Positions 54,131-63,964 of a stretch of DNA of 64,000 bases are shown piece by piece. The position numbers and the translations under genes are program-made. The stretch is from Bacteroidota bacterium (GTDB lineage: Bacteria; Bacteroidota; Bacteroidia; Sphingobacteriales; Sphingobacteriaceae). Positions within the stretch are counted from its first letter, which is position 1. Every line of letters begins with the position of its first letter. The DNA lies in assembly GCA_023427985.1 (NCBI GenBank), contig JAEYZM010000014.1, forward strand, positions 96,005-160,004, in the 5' to 3' direction. The notes under the pieces are model-generated. The model did not search any database. It was given only the letters and a program-made list of their open reading frames with translations, and had not been told where the DNA came from.

Positions 54131-54162
54131 TTAAACGGCTTTTTCGTTTAATCTGATTATTT

Positions 54163-55962
54163 ATGAAACATCTACTATTTGTCTTAATAATTACCCTCTT
54201 AATTAATAAAGTAAAGGCTCAAGAAGAAACTCGAGCTATGGAATATTCCAGTGTTTTGAATCGAGCATATCAAGAATACCAGAAGCAACACATCGGCCTA
54301 AAGGCTATGGCTATTGATACTCTTGAACTTCCATTTTTCGATGATTTTTCAGACGCCATTGTCTATCCAAAAGAAAGTTTATGGATCAACAAAACTGCAT
54401 ACATTAACAATACTTTTGCAAGAAATTCGCCAACAAAAGGGGTGGCTACATTCGATGGTTTCGATGAGCGAGGTGTGCCATATGTGATTTCTCAATTTGC
54501 GTATGGAGTGTGTGATACCTTGACCTCAAAACCTCTGAACTTAAATTATCCTGCGAGTGATTCCATCTATTTAAGTTTTTATATACAGCCACAAGGTTTT
54601 GGAAGGCCACCAGCTACCAACGATTCCTTAATTCTTGAATTTAAAAATGAATTCACTGGGAGATTCGAAAAAGTGTTGGCTTGGCCAGGTACTTCTAATA
54701 GAAATTTTCGTCAAATAATGGTTCCCATTACGGAAGATAAATATTTGAAAAGAGGTTTTCAATTTAGATTCAAGAATAAGGGTTCACAATACGGTGGTGA
54801 TGATCATTGGCATATCGATTACGTACGTTTAAATCGTTTGCGTTCTGTAAACGATACCAGTTTTTTTGATGTGTCATTAAATAATAATCCGACATCATTA
54901 TTGCAATCTTATACTGCAGTTCCTTACAATCAGTACGATTCTACATTATTAGCAAACAACCATTTTATAAATATTCGGAACAATTATTCGGTTGATCCTA
55001 TTACGGTGGTAACTTTTACATTTACCTCTTATTTAAAAGAAGAAAATTTAAAATTGGATTCTGTAACGAAAGGCTTGCCTCTACCACCTTTCGGATCAGA
55101 TTACGAAGACTCTAAAAAAGTAAGCATACCTCAGAGAAATTATCCCTATTCGGTTGAAACAAAATATTACGTGACAACCAATAACGATAACATCAAACAA
55201 AACGACACTATTACTAATCGACAAATATTTAGTGACTATTTTTCTTATGACGATGGTAGTGCGGAAAATGGATATGGATTGTCAGTTTCTGGAGATGCTC
55301 GATTTGCCTATTTATTTTCTGCAAAACAGAAAGATACATTAACACATGTAGGCATTTTTTTCACACAAAAACAAGTGCCCTTAACGAATGAAATATTCAC
55401 TCTTACCATTTGGAAGAGTTTAAATCCAGAAGAAATAATTTATCAGAAAACTTCTTTATCGCCCGTATACACTACTGAAATCAATGGTTTCGCGCTATTT
55501 GAACTAGATTCGATTGTTGAAGTGGAAGCAGATTTTTATGTGGGTTGGATTCAAGCATCGAACTTTTTTATGAATGTTGGTCTCGATAGAAATACGGTAA
55601 ATAACGATCGAATGTTTTTCAAAACAGATGCTCTCGGATGGCGTCAGAGTTCTGAACAAGGTTCCGTTATGATTCGACCAATTTTTAGAAGCAGTTTAGT
55701 TACGGGTATAAATCGTAATAAAAATATTAGTGATTTTAAAATCTACCCCAACCCAGGAAATGGACAATTGAATTTACATTCGAACGAGGTATCGTTTGCA
55801 TATACTATTCGAGTGCTCGACGTACAAGGTCGAATTTTGAAAACAATTCCCTACTCGCAAAACATCGACCTAACAGAGTTGAACAAGGGCATGTATTTGA
55901 TACAATTATTAGATGCAAAAGAAAATGTTTTAAATACTCAAAAATATTTGAAACATGAATGA
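54163..55962 (+). CDS. T9SS type A sorting domain protein, jelly-roll-rich
   Basis: This 599-aa exported protein has a signal peptide (MKHLLFVLIITLLINKVKAQ). Residues about 45-230 fit an MAM/jelly-roll-like beta domain with aromatic-rich motifs ('LPFFDDFSDAIVYPKESLW', 'LYLSFYIQPQGFG'-type). A second beta region (about 360-500) precedes a C-terminal Por sorting domain (FKIYPNPGNGQLNLHS ... KYLKHE). It lies 32 bp after the PASTA gene, with a weak 8-bp hairpin (54130-54152) between. Surface-exposed role unknown. Confidence 0.88.
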   Translation: MKHLLFVLIITLLINKVKAQEETRAMEYSSVLNRAYQEYQKQHIGLKAMAIDTLELPFFDDFSDAIVYPKESLWINKTAYINNTFARNSPTKGVATFDGFDERGVPYVISQFAYGVCDTLTSKPLNLNYPASDSIYLSFYIQPQGFGRPPATNDSLILEFKNEFTGRFEKVLAWPGTSNRNFRQIMVPITEDKYLKRGFQFRFKNKGSQYGGDDHWHIDYVRLNRLRSVNDTSFFDVSLNNNPTSLLQSYTAVPYNQYDSTLLANNHFINIRNNYSVDPITVVTFTFTSYLKEENLKLDSVTKGLPLPPFGSDYEDSKKVSIPQRNYPYSVETKYYVTTNNDNIKQNDTITNRQIFSDYFSYDDGSAENGYGLSVSGDARFAYLFSAKQKDTLTHVGIFFTQKQVPLTNEIFTLTIWKSLNPEEIIYQKTSLSPVYTTEINGFALFELDSIVEVEADFYVGWIQASNFFMNVGLDRNTVNNDRMFFKTDALGWRQSSEQGSVMIRPIFRSSLVTGINRNKNISDFKIYPNPGNGQLNLHSNEVSFAYTIRVLDVQGRILKTIPYSQNIDLTELNKGMYLIQLLDAKENVLNTQKYLKHE

Positions 55963-56254
55963 GATTTCTGCGCAAGAATTAAAAATTAAAATGACGAATT
56001 CCGATTCATCTTTCTTGGTGATCGATGTCCGTGAAAAAATTGAGTTCCATACCTATAATATTGGTGGCTTACACATCCCATTAGGAAAACTACAGGATGC
56101 ATTAGAAGAACTTCCAAAGAATGTGGAACAAGAAATTATAGTAGTCTGTCAAAAAGGTATTAGAAGTAAGACTGCCCAAACCATTTTAATGCAAGCCGGT
56201 TATAAAAATGTTAAAAATCTTAAAGGAGGCTTGAGCACATTCGCTCGAATTTGA
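55955..56254 (+). CDS. Cytoplasmic single-domain rhodanese
   Basis: This 99-aa rhodanese-like protein has no signal peptide. It has 'FLVIDVREKIEFHTYNIGGL' and active-site loop 'VVCQKGIRSKTAQTIL', with the catalytic cysteine near residue 65. It is a GlpE-like sulfur carrier. It overlaps the upstream T9SS gene by 8 bp, so it is cotranscribed with it. The partner is unknown. Confidence 0.92.
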   Translation: MNEISAQELKIKMTNSDSSFLVIDVREKIEFHTYNIGGLHIPLGKLQDALEELPKNVEQEIIVVCQKGIRSKTAQTILMQAGYKNVKNLKGGLSTFARI

Positions 56255-56266
56255 TATTTTTATAAA

Positions 56267-58228
56267 ATGTTGAAGTGGGCAAATCGATATAACATCATCT
56301 TAATAATTATTGCTGCTGTATTTACACTTGCAAATATTCATTGTTCTGATTCTACCAATTCTGAATCGGCAACAGAAAGTCCATATAAAAATCATGCCGA
56401 TGGGGTAAAGTATGTTGGAATGGAAACGTGTAAGACCTGCCACTCCGATATTTACAATACATTCATAGAAACAGGAATGGGAAAATCTTTTGCAGCAGCT
56501 AGTCGGGAAAAATCGGCTGCAGAATTTTCAAAGCATACCCATATTTATGATCCGTATTTAGATTTTTATTATCATCCGTATTTCGAAAAGGATTCCTTAT
56601 ACATCTTGGAGTACCGTCTTTTAGGAAAAGATACGGTGCATAAACGTATAGAGAAAGTTGAATACATAGTTGGTTCTGGTCAACATACCAATTCACACAT
56701 GTATCAAGTCAATGGATATTTTTATCAAATGCCGATGACTTATTATACCCAAGTAAAAAAATGGGACTTCCCTCCTGGTTTTGAAAATGGACATAATTCT
56801 AGATTTAGCAGGACAATTGAATTGGAATGTATGAGTTGTCACAATGCTTATCCAAGTTTTGTCAATGGTTCAAAAAACAAATACAGTTCGGTACTACAAG
56901 GAATAGATTGTGAGCGTTGTCACGGTCCTGGTGAAATTCACGTTCAAGAAAAAATGCAAGGTAAACTTGTTGATACCTCAAAAGAAATAGATTATACCAT
57001 TGTAAATCCTGGAAAGCTTCCTTACGATTTACAAGTAGACGTTTGTCAACGTTGCCATTTACAGGGCAATGCCATTTTAAAAGAAGGAAAATCTTTTTTT
57101 GATTTTAAACCGGGCCAAAAATTATCGGATTTCATGAATGTTTTTTTACCTAGATATGAGAACGAACATTCATTTATAATGGCATCGCATGCTGATCGAT
57201 TAAAACAGAGTAAATGTTTTATAACATCTAGTAAAAAAGCAAGCAATGTACTCACCTGTATTACATGTCACAATCCGCATGTTAGTGTGAAATCTACCAA
57301 GGACGAACAGTTCAACAATGCATGCAATTCCTGTCATAATTCCAATTCAAGCGATGCCTTGCAGAGTTTATGTAAGCTTGATATGAACAAAAGAGTAACT
57401 GCAAATAATAATAACTGTTGGAAATGTCATATGCCAAGCAGTGGTACAGAAGATATTCCACATGTTAGTGTGCATGACCATAAAATTCAAATTCCAGTTG
57501 AGCGTAAAGAGTTGAATCAGATTAAAAAATTTGTTGGTTTGGTCGCAGTTAATAATCCGAATCCCGATGCGCATACCATCGCAGAAGCATACATTTCTTA
57601 TTACGAGAAGTTCGACAATAAATTGATGTATTTGGATTCGGCAAAAAAATATTTAGATAAAAAAGGGAGTTTCACACCTGTACATTATTTCAACAATCAA
57701 GTTCGATTAGAATACCTAAAAAATAATTGGTCGGGTATTATTGAACTTGCAAAAAACAAACCCGAATTATTTAGTAATGATGCATGGACTTTATACAGAA
57801 TTGCCGAAGCGTATAACAATACATCAGATATTGCGAATGCACAAAAATATTTCAAATTAGCGGTAGATCGAGCACCTTATCATTTAGAGTTTAGAAATAA
57901 ATTAGCTGGAATTTATATTCAAATCAACAAAGTATCGGAAGCAATGAACGAATATCAATTTATTTTGAAAGAAAATCACAAATTTGTGCCTGCATTGTCG
58001 AACTTAAGCTTTATCTATTTACAACAAGGCAATCGAGAAATGGCATGGAATTATATTAATAAGGCCTTAGAATTAGATCCCGATTATGAACAGGCATTGT
58101 TTAATAAAGCAGCTTTGTATATGTCGGAAAACAATATGAAAGAAACAAAAAATATTTTAACTTATATATTAAAGAAAAACCCTAAGAGTATAAAAGCACA
58201 ACAGGCATTAAACAGTTTGAATAGATGA
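56267..58228 (+). CDS. Heptaheme c-type cytochrome with C-terminal TPR domain
   Basis: This 653-aa exported protein has an N-terminal hydrophobic signal (residues 1-26; a weak lipobox at Cys26). Seven CxxCH haem sites occur: CKTCH (55-59), CMSCH (about 188), CERCH (about 215), CQRCH (about 260), CITCH (about 331), CNSCH (about 354) and CWKCH (about 385). The pattern resembles cytochrome c554-type domains. The C-terminal third (about 430-650) is TPR repeats (AWTLYRIAEAYNNTSDIANA, LSFIYLQQGNREMAWNYI). Electron transfer or redox sensing is inferred; the partner is unknown. The stop overlaps the mltG start by 4 bp. Confidence 0.88.
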   Translation: MLKWANRYNIILIIIAAVFTLANIHCSDSTNSESATESPYKNHADGVKYVGMETCKTCHSDIYNTFIETGMGKSFAAASREKSAAEFSKHTHIYDPYLDFYYHPYFEKDSLYILEYRLLGKDTVHKRIEKVEYIVGSGQHTNSHMYQVNGYFYQMPMTYYTQVKKWDFPPGFENGHNSRFSRTIELECMSCHNAYPSFVNGSKNKYSSVLQGIDCERCHGPGEIHVQEKMQGKLVDTSKEIDYTIVNPGKLPYDLQVDVCQRCHLQGNAILKEGKSFFDFKPGQKLSDFMNVFLPRYENEHSFIMASHADRLKQSKCFITSSKKASNVLTCITCHNPHVSVKSTKDEQFNNACNSCHNSNSSDALQSLCKLDMNKRVTANNNNCWKCHMPSSGTEDIPHVSVHDHKIQIPVERKELNQIKKFVGLVAVNNPNPDAHTIAEAYISYYEKFDNKLMYLDSAKKYLDKKGSFTPVHYFNNQVRLEYLKNNWSGIIELAKNKPELFSNDAWTLYRIAEAYNNTSDIANAQKYFKLAVDRAPYHLEFRNKLAGIYIQINKVSEAMNEYQFILKENHKFVPALSNLSFIYLQQGNREMAWNYINKALELDPDYEQALFNKAALYMSENNMKETKNILTYILKKNPKSIKAQQALNSLNR

Positions 58229-59256
58229 AAAAAAACAAAAAAATAATTTGGGCAATCGTATTGATCCTATGCATTATAGGCTTAACTACAGGCATTAGTT
58301 ATTATAACAAATTATTTAAAAATAATATTGCAGAAGAGGCAACAGAATATCTTTTCATACCTACAGGTTCTAGTATTGACGATGTGGTAAGAATTATTGA
58401 ATCAAATAGAATCATTCGAAATGTAGAAACATTCAAGTGGGTAGCTGAGCGAATGAACTATAAAAACATTAAACCTGGTAAGTATAAATTAGAACCGGGG
58501 ATGAGTAATGTGGACTTAATTCGCAAACTTAGATCGGGCAATCAAGAGGCAGTAAAATTACAATTTCAAAATTTCAGATTACTAACTGACTTTGCGGGTT
58601 ACGTAGGTAAACAATTAGAATGTGATTCATCGGCATTAATCAATAAATTAGATAGTATTGATCTTATTAGAAAGTATGGTTTCAATGAAGAAAATATATT
58701 TTGCATGTTCATTCCTAATACCTATGAATTGTATTGGAATACGAGTGCAGAAAAATTCATTGAGAAAATGAATGATCAGTACAAAAAATTTTGGAACGAA
58801 GAACGTAAATCGAAAGCAAAGAAAATTGGATTAAGTCCAATAGAAGTGAGTATCCTAGCCTCTATCGTTGATCAAGAAGCATTGGTAAATGCGGAATTGA
58901 AAAGAATTGCTGGCGTGTATATGAATAGAATCAATAAGGGAATGAAATTGGAGGCTGATCCTACTGTAATTTTTGCAATTGGTGATTTTAACATTAAACG
59001 TGTACTCAATAGAATGTTAGCATTCAACTCACCTTATAATACATACAAATATACTGGATTGCCACCTGGACCAATTTGTATGCCTTCTATTGCAGCGATT
59101 GATGCAGTATTGGATTATGAACGACATAATTATATTTATTTTTGTGCGAAAGAAGATTTTTCAGGATATCATAATTATGCAAGTAATTTAAAAGATCATC
59201 AGCTAAATGCTAAAAAATTTCAATTAGCATTAAGCAAAAGAGGGATTATGAAATAA
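58225..59256 (+). CDS. mltG: Endolytic murein transglycosylase
   Basis: This 343-aa protein has one N-terminal membrane helix ('IIWAIVLILCIIGLTTGISY'), a LysM-like region (about 45-115, 'FIPTGSSIDDVVRIIESNRI') and the YceG/MltG catalytic domain, with 'ILASIVDQEALVNAEL' whose Glu is residue 218, and 'LEADPTVIFAIGD' and 'YNTYKYTGLPPGPICMPS'. It cuts glycan strands while they are being made, setting strand length. It overlaps the heptaheme gene by 4 bp (ATGA) and is 33 bp before the thioesterase gene. Confidence 0.95.
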   Translation: MKKNKKIIWAIVLILCIIGLTTGISYYNKLFKNNIAEEATEYLFIPTGSSIDDVVRIIESNRIIRNVETFKWVAERMNYKNIKPGKYKLEPGMSNVDLIRKLRSGNQEAVKLQFQNFRLLTDFAGYVGKQLECDSSALINKLDSIDLIRKYGFNEENIFCMFIPNTYELYWNTSAEKFIEKMNDQYKKFWNEERKSKAKKIGLSPIEVSILASIVDQEALVNAELKRIAGVYMNRINKGMKLEADPTVIFAIGDFNIKRVLNRMLAFNSPYNTYKYTGLPPGPICMPSIAAIDAVLDYERHNYIYFCAKEDFSGYHNYASNLKDHQLNAKKFQLALSKRGIMK

Positions 59257-59289
59257 TTTTTTGAACCTTAATACATCGACCTAAAATAT

Positions 59290-59697
59290 ATGTTTGAATT
59301 TGAAACGAAAATAAGAGTGCGCTATGGTGAGACCGACCAAATGGGTTATGTTTATTACGGGAACTATGCAGAGTTTTATGAAGTTGCACGAGTTGAAATG
59401 TTGAGAAGTTTGGGACTGAGTTATAAATGGATGGAAGAGACGGGGATTATGATGCCCGTTTTAGAGTTGAAATGTAAGTACATCAAACCTGCGTATTATG
59501 ATGATTTAATCACGATAAAAGTCCGCATACACGAAAAGCCAGCAACACGGATCAAGTTTAATTACGAATTGTTTAACGAGGCGAATGAATTGATAAATCT
59601 AGGCGAGACAACATTGGTATTTGTAAATATAGAAAGTAAACGACCATGTTTGGGTCCCGATTTGTTCATGAATAAACTTGAAGCATTTTTCAATTGA
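59290..59697 (+). CDS. YbgC-type acyl-CoA thioesterase
   Basis: This 135-aa hotdog-fold thioesterase contains 'RVRYGETDQMGYVYYGNYAE' with the catalytic Asp, and 'VARVEMLRSLGLSYK' and 'KYIKPAYYDDLITIKVRI'. It probably hydrolyses short- or medium-chain acyl-CoA in the cytosol. It is a separate family member from the thioesterase at 51846. It precedes the BrkB gene by 11 bp. Confidence 0.93.
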   Translation: MFEFETKIRVRYGETDQMGYVYYGNYAEFYEVARVEMLRSLGLSYKWMEETGIMMPVLELKCKYIKPAYYDDLITIKVRIHEKPATRIKFNYELFNEANELINLGETTLVFVNIESKRPCLGPDLFMNKLEAFFN

Positions 59698-59708
59698 TAA
59701 TTTTTCAG

Positions 59709-60680
59709 ATGAATAAATTAAAAGCTTGGTTTTTAAATATTGGATTTGTAGAACGAATTATAGATAAGAGTAAACGCACTACCATACCTGGCTTTAATGG
59801 TTTACCCATCTACAGTGTATTGGATTTTTTTATAAAAGAAATTCAAAAGGAACATCTAAATACCAAGTCGAGTTCATTAGCATTTTCATTTTTTTTAGCA
59901 ATATTTCCTGGTACCATTTTTCTATTCACCCTTATCCCCTACGTGCCTATTGATAATTTTCAAAATAAATTATTGGAATTGTTATTAAAGGGCTTGCCTT
60001 CGAGTACTCAATTAGTTGTACAAGAAACGTTAATAGACATTATAAAAAATCAGAATTCCGGTTTGCTATCTTTTGGATTTTTAGCGGCTTTGTTTTTTTC
60101 GACCAATGGAATTGTAGCATTGATGAGAAACTTTAACAAAGCATCGTTAATTCAAGAAACTAGGAATGGTTGGCAAAAAAGAAAAATTGCAATTATGTTA
60201 GCTTTTCTTATTTCAACATTATTAATCATTGGAGTAACATTGGTCATTGCAGGCAATTTCATCATTGCGTTTTTGAAAAAGAAAGCGATTATTAAAGGCT
60301 GGATAGTTGTATATTCATTAGTTGCATTGAATTGGTTGGTAATACTTTTGATGTTTTTTAGTGTGATTTCTTTACTCTACTATTACTGTCCAGCTACTGT
60401 TAAAAAATTTAAATTCATATCGGCTGGCTCAACACTAGCCACAATTCTTTCTATACTAAGCTCTGTAGGATTTGCATATTATGTAAACAATTTTGCGAGT
60501 TATAATAAACTATATGGATCAATTGGAACCCTAATAGTAATTATGATTTGGTTGTATTTGAATTCGATGATATTATTGATTGGATTTGAATTAAATGCAA
60601 GCATCGACATACTTAAGCGAAATTTGCCACCTCCTTCAAAACCAAGATTAGGCAACCGTTTACGACAACCGGCAGATTAA
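59709..60680 (+). CDS. YihY/BrkB family inner-membrane protein
   Basis: I start at the ATG at 59709, since the upstream TTG at 59694 would overlap the previous stop. The 323-aa protein has six predicted membrane helices ('LAFSFFLAIFPGTIFLFTLI', 'LSFGFLAALFFSTNGIVAL', 'IVMIWLYLNSMILLIGFEL'), as in the YihY/BrkB family, formerly mis-called RNase BN. The family has no established biochemical function. It ends in a 4-bp overlap with the convergent HD gene. Confidence 0.9.
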   Translation: MNKLKAWFLNIGFVERIIDKSKRTTIPGFNGLPIYSVLDFFIKEIQKEHLNTKSSSLAFSFFLAIFPGTIFLFTLIPYVPIDNFQNKLLELLLKGLPSSTQLVVQETLIDIIKNQNSGLLSFGFLAALFFSTNGIVALMRNFNKASLIQETRNGWQKRKIAIMLAFLISTLLIIGVTLVIAGNFIIAFLKKKAIIKGWIVVYSLVALNWLVILLMFFSVISLLYYYCPATVKKFKFISAGSTLATILSILSSVGFAYYVNNFASYNKLYGSIGTLIVIMIWLYLNSMILLIGFELNASIDILKRNLPPPSKPRLGNRLRQPAD

Positions 60681-62725
60681 TACTCAATACGCACATGATA
60701 AATACTCATGAGCATTTCTTTAAATAATTGTTTGATGCGATGTATTTCTTTGATAGAAATATCGGAGTTGATCAATTGTTTTTGTTGAATTTTAAAATCG
60801 ATGATGCGTTCAACCAATTCAGAAATCGATTGAGCAGTTGGTTGTTTCAAACTTCTGGATGCCGCCTCCACACTATCGGCAAGCATTAATACTGCAGTTT
60901 CTTTTGAGAATGGAATTGGACCAGGATATTTAAAAATATTTTCGTTAACATCTGCCTCCGGATAATTTTTCAAAAACGATTGATAAAAATAATCGACTCT
61001 GGTATTCCCATGATGCGTTCTAATAAAATCAATTATTTCTAATGGCAATCTATTTCTTGTTGCAATTTCTATCCCTGCATAAACATGTCTTATAATAATT
61101 TTCGCACTTTCTTCGTATGGCAAATCGTCGTGCGGATTCATTCCTTTTTGTTGATTCTCAATAAAATATTGAGGACTTTCCATTTTGCCGATGTCGTGAT
61201 ACAAGGCACCTGCTCGCACCAACAATGCATTACCCCCAATCTCAAAAATTGCAGCTTCGGCTAAATTGGCTACTTGTAAAGAATGTTGGAATGTACCAGG
61301 TGCTTTATAAGAAAGTTCTCTCAAGAGTGGGTTATTGATATTGGTGAATTCCATCAAGGTTACTTCTGTAGTAATGCCGAACAACTTTTCAAAAGCATAA
61401 ATTAATGGGTAAGCAATTAATGAAAGAACAACACTAATTAAGAACCACATGAGGTGCGACCATTCGATATTGGTAAATGAACCTTCATGAATAATAGAAA
61501 TACCAATGTAACCTGCAACGTACGTTGCATATATAAGTAATGCTGATATTAAGAATTGAGAACGCTTCAACAAATTTTTAATACTGTTGATGGCAACCAT
61601 ACCAGCAGTGATTTGAAGGAAAATAAATTCGTAACCATTAGGCACAAAAAATCCAGCAACAATTACTACGAGTAGATGGATATACAATGCAAGTCGAGTA
61701 TCAAAAATTACTCTTATTATTATTGGTACAATACAATATGGTATGAAATACAAACTCGGCAACTGCATTTTCAATGCCCATGAAAGTACAACTAACATTG
61801 TGGTGACAATTAGTAAAATGATAATCATCTTTCTTAGATCGGCATAAATATCCTTTCTAAACATCGACAAGAATACCATGAGTAAAGTTAAGATGAGTCC
61901 TACTAGCACACCTTGACCAAGGCTCACAATATATTTATTACCTAATATTCCAAGGCGTTTGTCGTATTCGTTTTTTAGAGATTCAAGGACATTGAATTTA
62001 TAATCATCGACTAAAATTCCTCTATCAATTATTATTTCTCCTGCGCTTACCATACCTCGAAATTTCGATATGGATTTTAAATTTTCATTGAGAATTTTTT
62101 GATTGATGTTTTCGCTATAAATAATATTCTCAGCTAACACTTGTTGAAGTACAGTAGAGATTAATGCTGTATCGATGTTTTGAAAATTATTAAGTGATTT
62201 TCTAATTTGAACTTCGGCCTCTTTGAATGAGTAGAGTTTATCGATAGTATAAGGTTTTGCGATATTATTATCGACTATATAAATAAGGTCCTTATGTTTT
62301 TCTTGTGCATCGGACTTATTATTGATAATACCAGTTTTATAGATATCAATTAAAGATTTACTAACTGCGCTAAGAGTTCGGTTAAATTCGACCGACTTAT
62401 TATTTCCATATTTCGATGACCACAAACCATTCAATTCGGTGCGAAGAGAGTTTATACTATTCTCTTCAATATTATGATTTCGTTCGTAATAGGTAGGGAT
62501 TTGATCGATAACTTCTTGGCGTTCTTTTTCAAGTTCGGCACTTGATTTTTCTATCGCGAAATCGAAAGGCGCAATGAGCTTCTCATGCATCCATGGTTTT
62601 CCTTTATCAAATTCATATTTGAATTTGCGACCTTTTGGCAGTACGTATACGATGATACATACGCACAAGAACATCAGCAAATATTTAGTAAAATCTTGAC
62701 GTAAGGTACTTTGGACTTTTTGCAT
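60677..62725 (-). CDS. PgpH-like 7TM-HD cyclic-di-AMP phosphodiesterase
   Basis: This 682-aa protein has an N-terminal helix, an extracytoplasmic 7TMR-HDED sensor region (about 40-270, 'KGKPWMHEKLIAPFDFAIEK'), seven helices (about 275-450), and a cytosolic HD domain with 'GTFQHSLQVANLAEAAIFEI', 'LVRAGALYHDIGKMESPQYF' and 'HHGNTRVDYF', which carry the metal-binding His/Asp residues. PgpH-type enzymes hydrolyse c-di-AMP to AMP or pApA. The start codon lies 66 bp from the divergent thiolase start. A TATTTTTG box at 62730-62737 would begin transcription almost at the ATG. Confidence 0.92.
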   Translation of the reverse strand: MQKVQSTLRQDFTKYLLMFLCVCIIVYVLPKGRKFKYEFDKGKPWMHEKLIAPFDFAIEKSSAELEKERQEVIDQIPTYYERNHNIEENSINSLRTELNGLWSSKYGNNKSVEFNRTLSAVSKSLIDIYKTGIINNKSDAQEKHKDLIYIVDNNIAKPYTIDKLYSFKEAEVQIRKSLNNFQNIDTALISTVLQQVLAENIIYSENINQKILNENLKSISKFRGMVSAGEIIIDRGILVDDYKFNVLESLKNEYDKRLGILGNKYIVSLGQGVLVGLILTLLMVFLSMFRKDIYADLRKMIIILLIVTTMLVVLSWALKMQLPSLYFIPYCIVPIIIRVIFDTRLALYIHLLVVIVAGFFVPNGYEFIFLQITAGMVAINSIKNLLKRSQFLISALLIYATYVAGYIGISIIHEGSFTNIEWSHLMWFLISVVLSLIAYPLIYAFEKLFGITTEVTLMEFTNINNPLLRELSYKAPGTFQHSLQVANLAEAAIFEIGGNALLVRAGALYHDIGKMESPQYFIENQQKGMNPHDDLPYEESAKIIIRHVYAGIEIATRNRLPLEIIDFIRTHHGNTRVDYFYQSFLKNYPEADVNENIFKYPGPIPFSKETAVLMLADSVEAASRSLKQPTAQSISELVERIIDFKIQQKQLINSDISIKEIHRIKQLFKEMLMSIYHVRIEY

Positions 62726-62791
62726 TATTCAAAAATAGGATTTTCAAGATATATTTTTCTTAATTTGCGCTGCAAAAGAAATACAAACACA

Positions 62792-63964
62792 ATGAAAGAA
62801 GTTTATATAGTATCGGCAGTAAGAACGCCGATGGGCAGTTTCGGAGGTGCATTATCCTCATTATCAGCGCCTAAATTAGGAGCAATTGCGATTAAAGAAG
62901 CAGTAAAGCGAGCAGGAATTGATGCATCGGCAATCCAAGAAGTATTTATGGGCAATGTATTGTCGGCGAATCTTGGTCAAGCACCTGCAACACAAGCAAC
63001 TAAATTCGCTGGTTTGGGTGATATACCATCGACCACTATTAATAAAGTTTGTGCATCGGGCATGAAAGCGGTGATGTTGGCGGCGCAATCGATTCAATTA
63101 GGAATGAACGATGTAGTAGTTGCGGGAGGAATGGAGAGCATGAGTAATGTTCCGTTTTATTTAGACAAAGCACGCAATGGCTATAAATTGGGACATCAGC
63201 AAGTTACAGACGGGTTGATTAAAGATGGACTTTGGGATGTATACAACGATTATCATATGGGCTCGGCGGCTGAATTGTGTGCAACGGAGTGTAAGATTTC
63301 GCGTGAGGAGCAAGATGCATTTGCGATAGAATCGTATAAGCGCTCGCAGGAAGCTTATGCAAAAGGATTGTTTGCGAATGAGATTGTTCCGGTTGAGATT
63401 GAAAGCAGAGGTTCTGTAACAGTTGTTGCGGAAGATGAAGAATACAAAGCGGTGAAGTTTGATAAGATACCGGGATTGAAGCCTGTTTTCAAAAAGGATG
63501 GTACGGTAACTGCGGCGAATGCCTCGACATTGAACGATGGAGCATCAGCGTTGGTGTTGATGAGTAAGGAAAAAGCGGAAGCTTTAGGTGTTAAGCCTTT
63601 AGCAATTATTCGTGGTTTTGCGGATGCGCAACAAGCACCTGAGTGGTTTACAACTGCGCCTTCTAAAGCAATTCCTCGTGCAATTGCACATGCAGGAATT
63701 TCTGCTTCAGATGTAGATTATTACGAGATCAATGAAGCATTCTCGGTAGTTTCATTAGCGAACAATAAAGAATTAAATTTAGATCCTGCGAAGGTGAATA
63801 TCAATGGTGGTGCTGTTTCGTTAGGACACCCATTGGGAAGTTCAGGATCAAGAATCATAGTAACATTGATTAACGTATTGCAACAACAAAACGCAAAAAT
63901 TGGCGTTGCAGGTATTTGCAACGGCGGCGGCGGCGCTTCTGCAATTGTTATAGAAAAAATCTAA
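62792..63964 (+). CDS. Acetyl-CoA C-acyltransferase (thiolase)
   Basis: This 390-aa protein starts at MKEVYIVSAVRTPMGSFGG (ATG at 62792); an in-frame ATG 81 bp upstream would add an unlikely tail. Thiolase signatures: 'TTINKVCASGMKAVMLAAQS' with the acyl-accepting cysteine, 'VVVAGGMESMSNVPFYLD', 'NINGGAVSLGHPLGSSGSRI' with the catalytic His, and 'GVAGICNGGGGASAIVIEKI' with the second Cys. It either condenses two acetyl-CoA or cleaves 3-ketoacyl-CoA; which one cannot be read from context. It ends 36 bp before the window end. Confidence 0.95.
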   Translation: MKEVYIVSAVRTPMGSFGGALSSLSAPKLGAIAIKEAVKRAGIDASAIQEVFMGNVLSANLGQAPATQATKFAGLGDIPSTTINKVCASGMKAVMLAAQSIQLGMNDVVVAGGMESMSNVPFYLDKARNGYKLGHQQVTDGLIKDGLWDVYNDYHMGSAAELCATECKISREEQDAFAIESYKRSQEAYAKGLFANEIVPVEIESRGSVTVVAEDEEYKAVKFDKIPGLKPVFKKDGTVTAANASTLNDGASALVLMSKEKAEALGVKPLAIIRGFADAQQAPEWFTTAPSKAIPRAIAHAGISASDVDYYEINEAFSVVSLANNKELNLDPAKVNINGGAVSLGHPLGSSGSRIIVTLINVLQQQNAKIGVAGICNGGGGASAIVIEKI

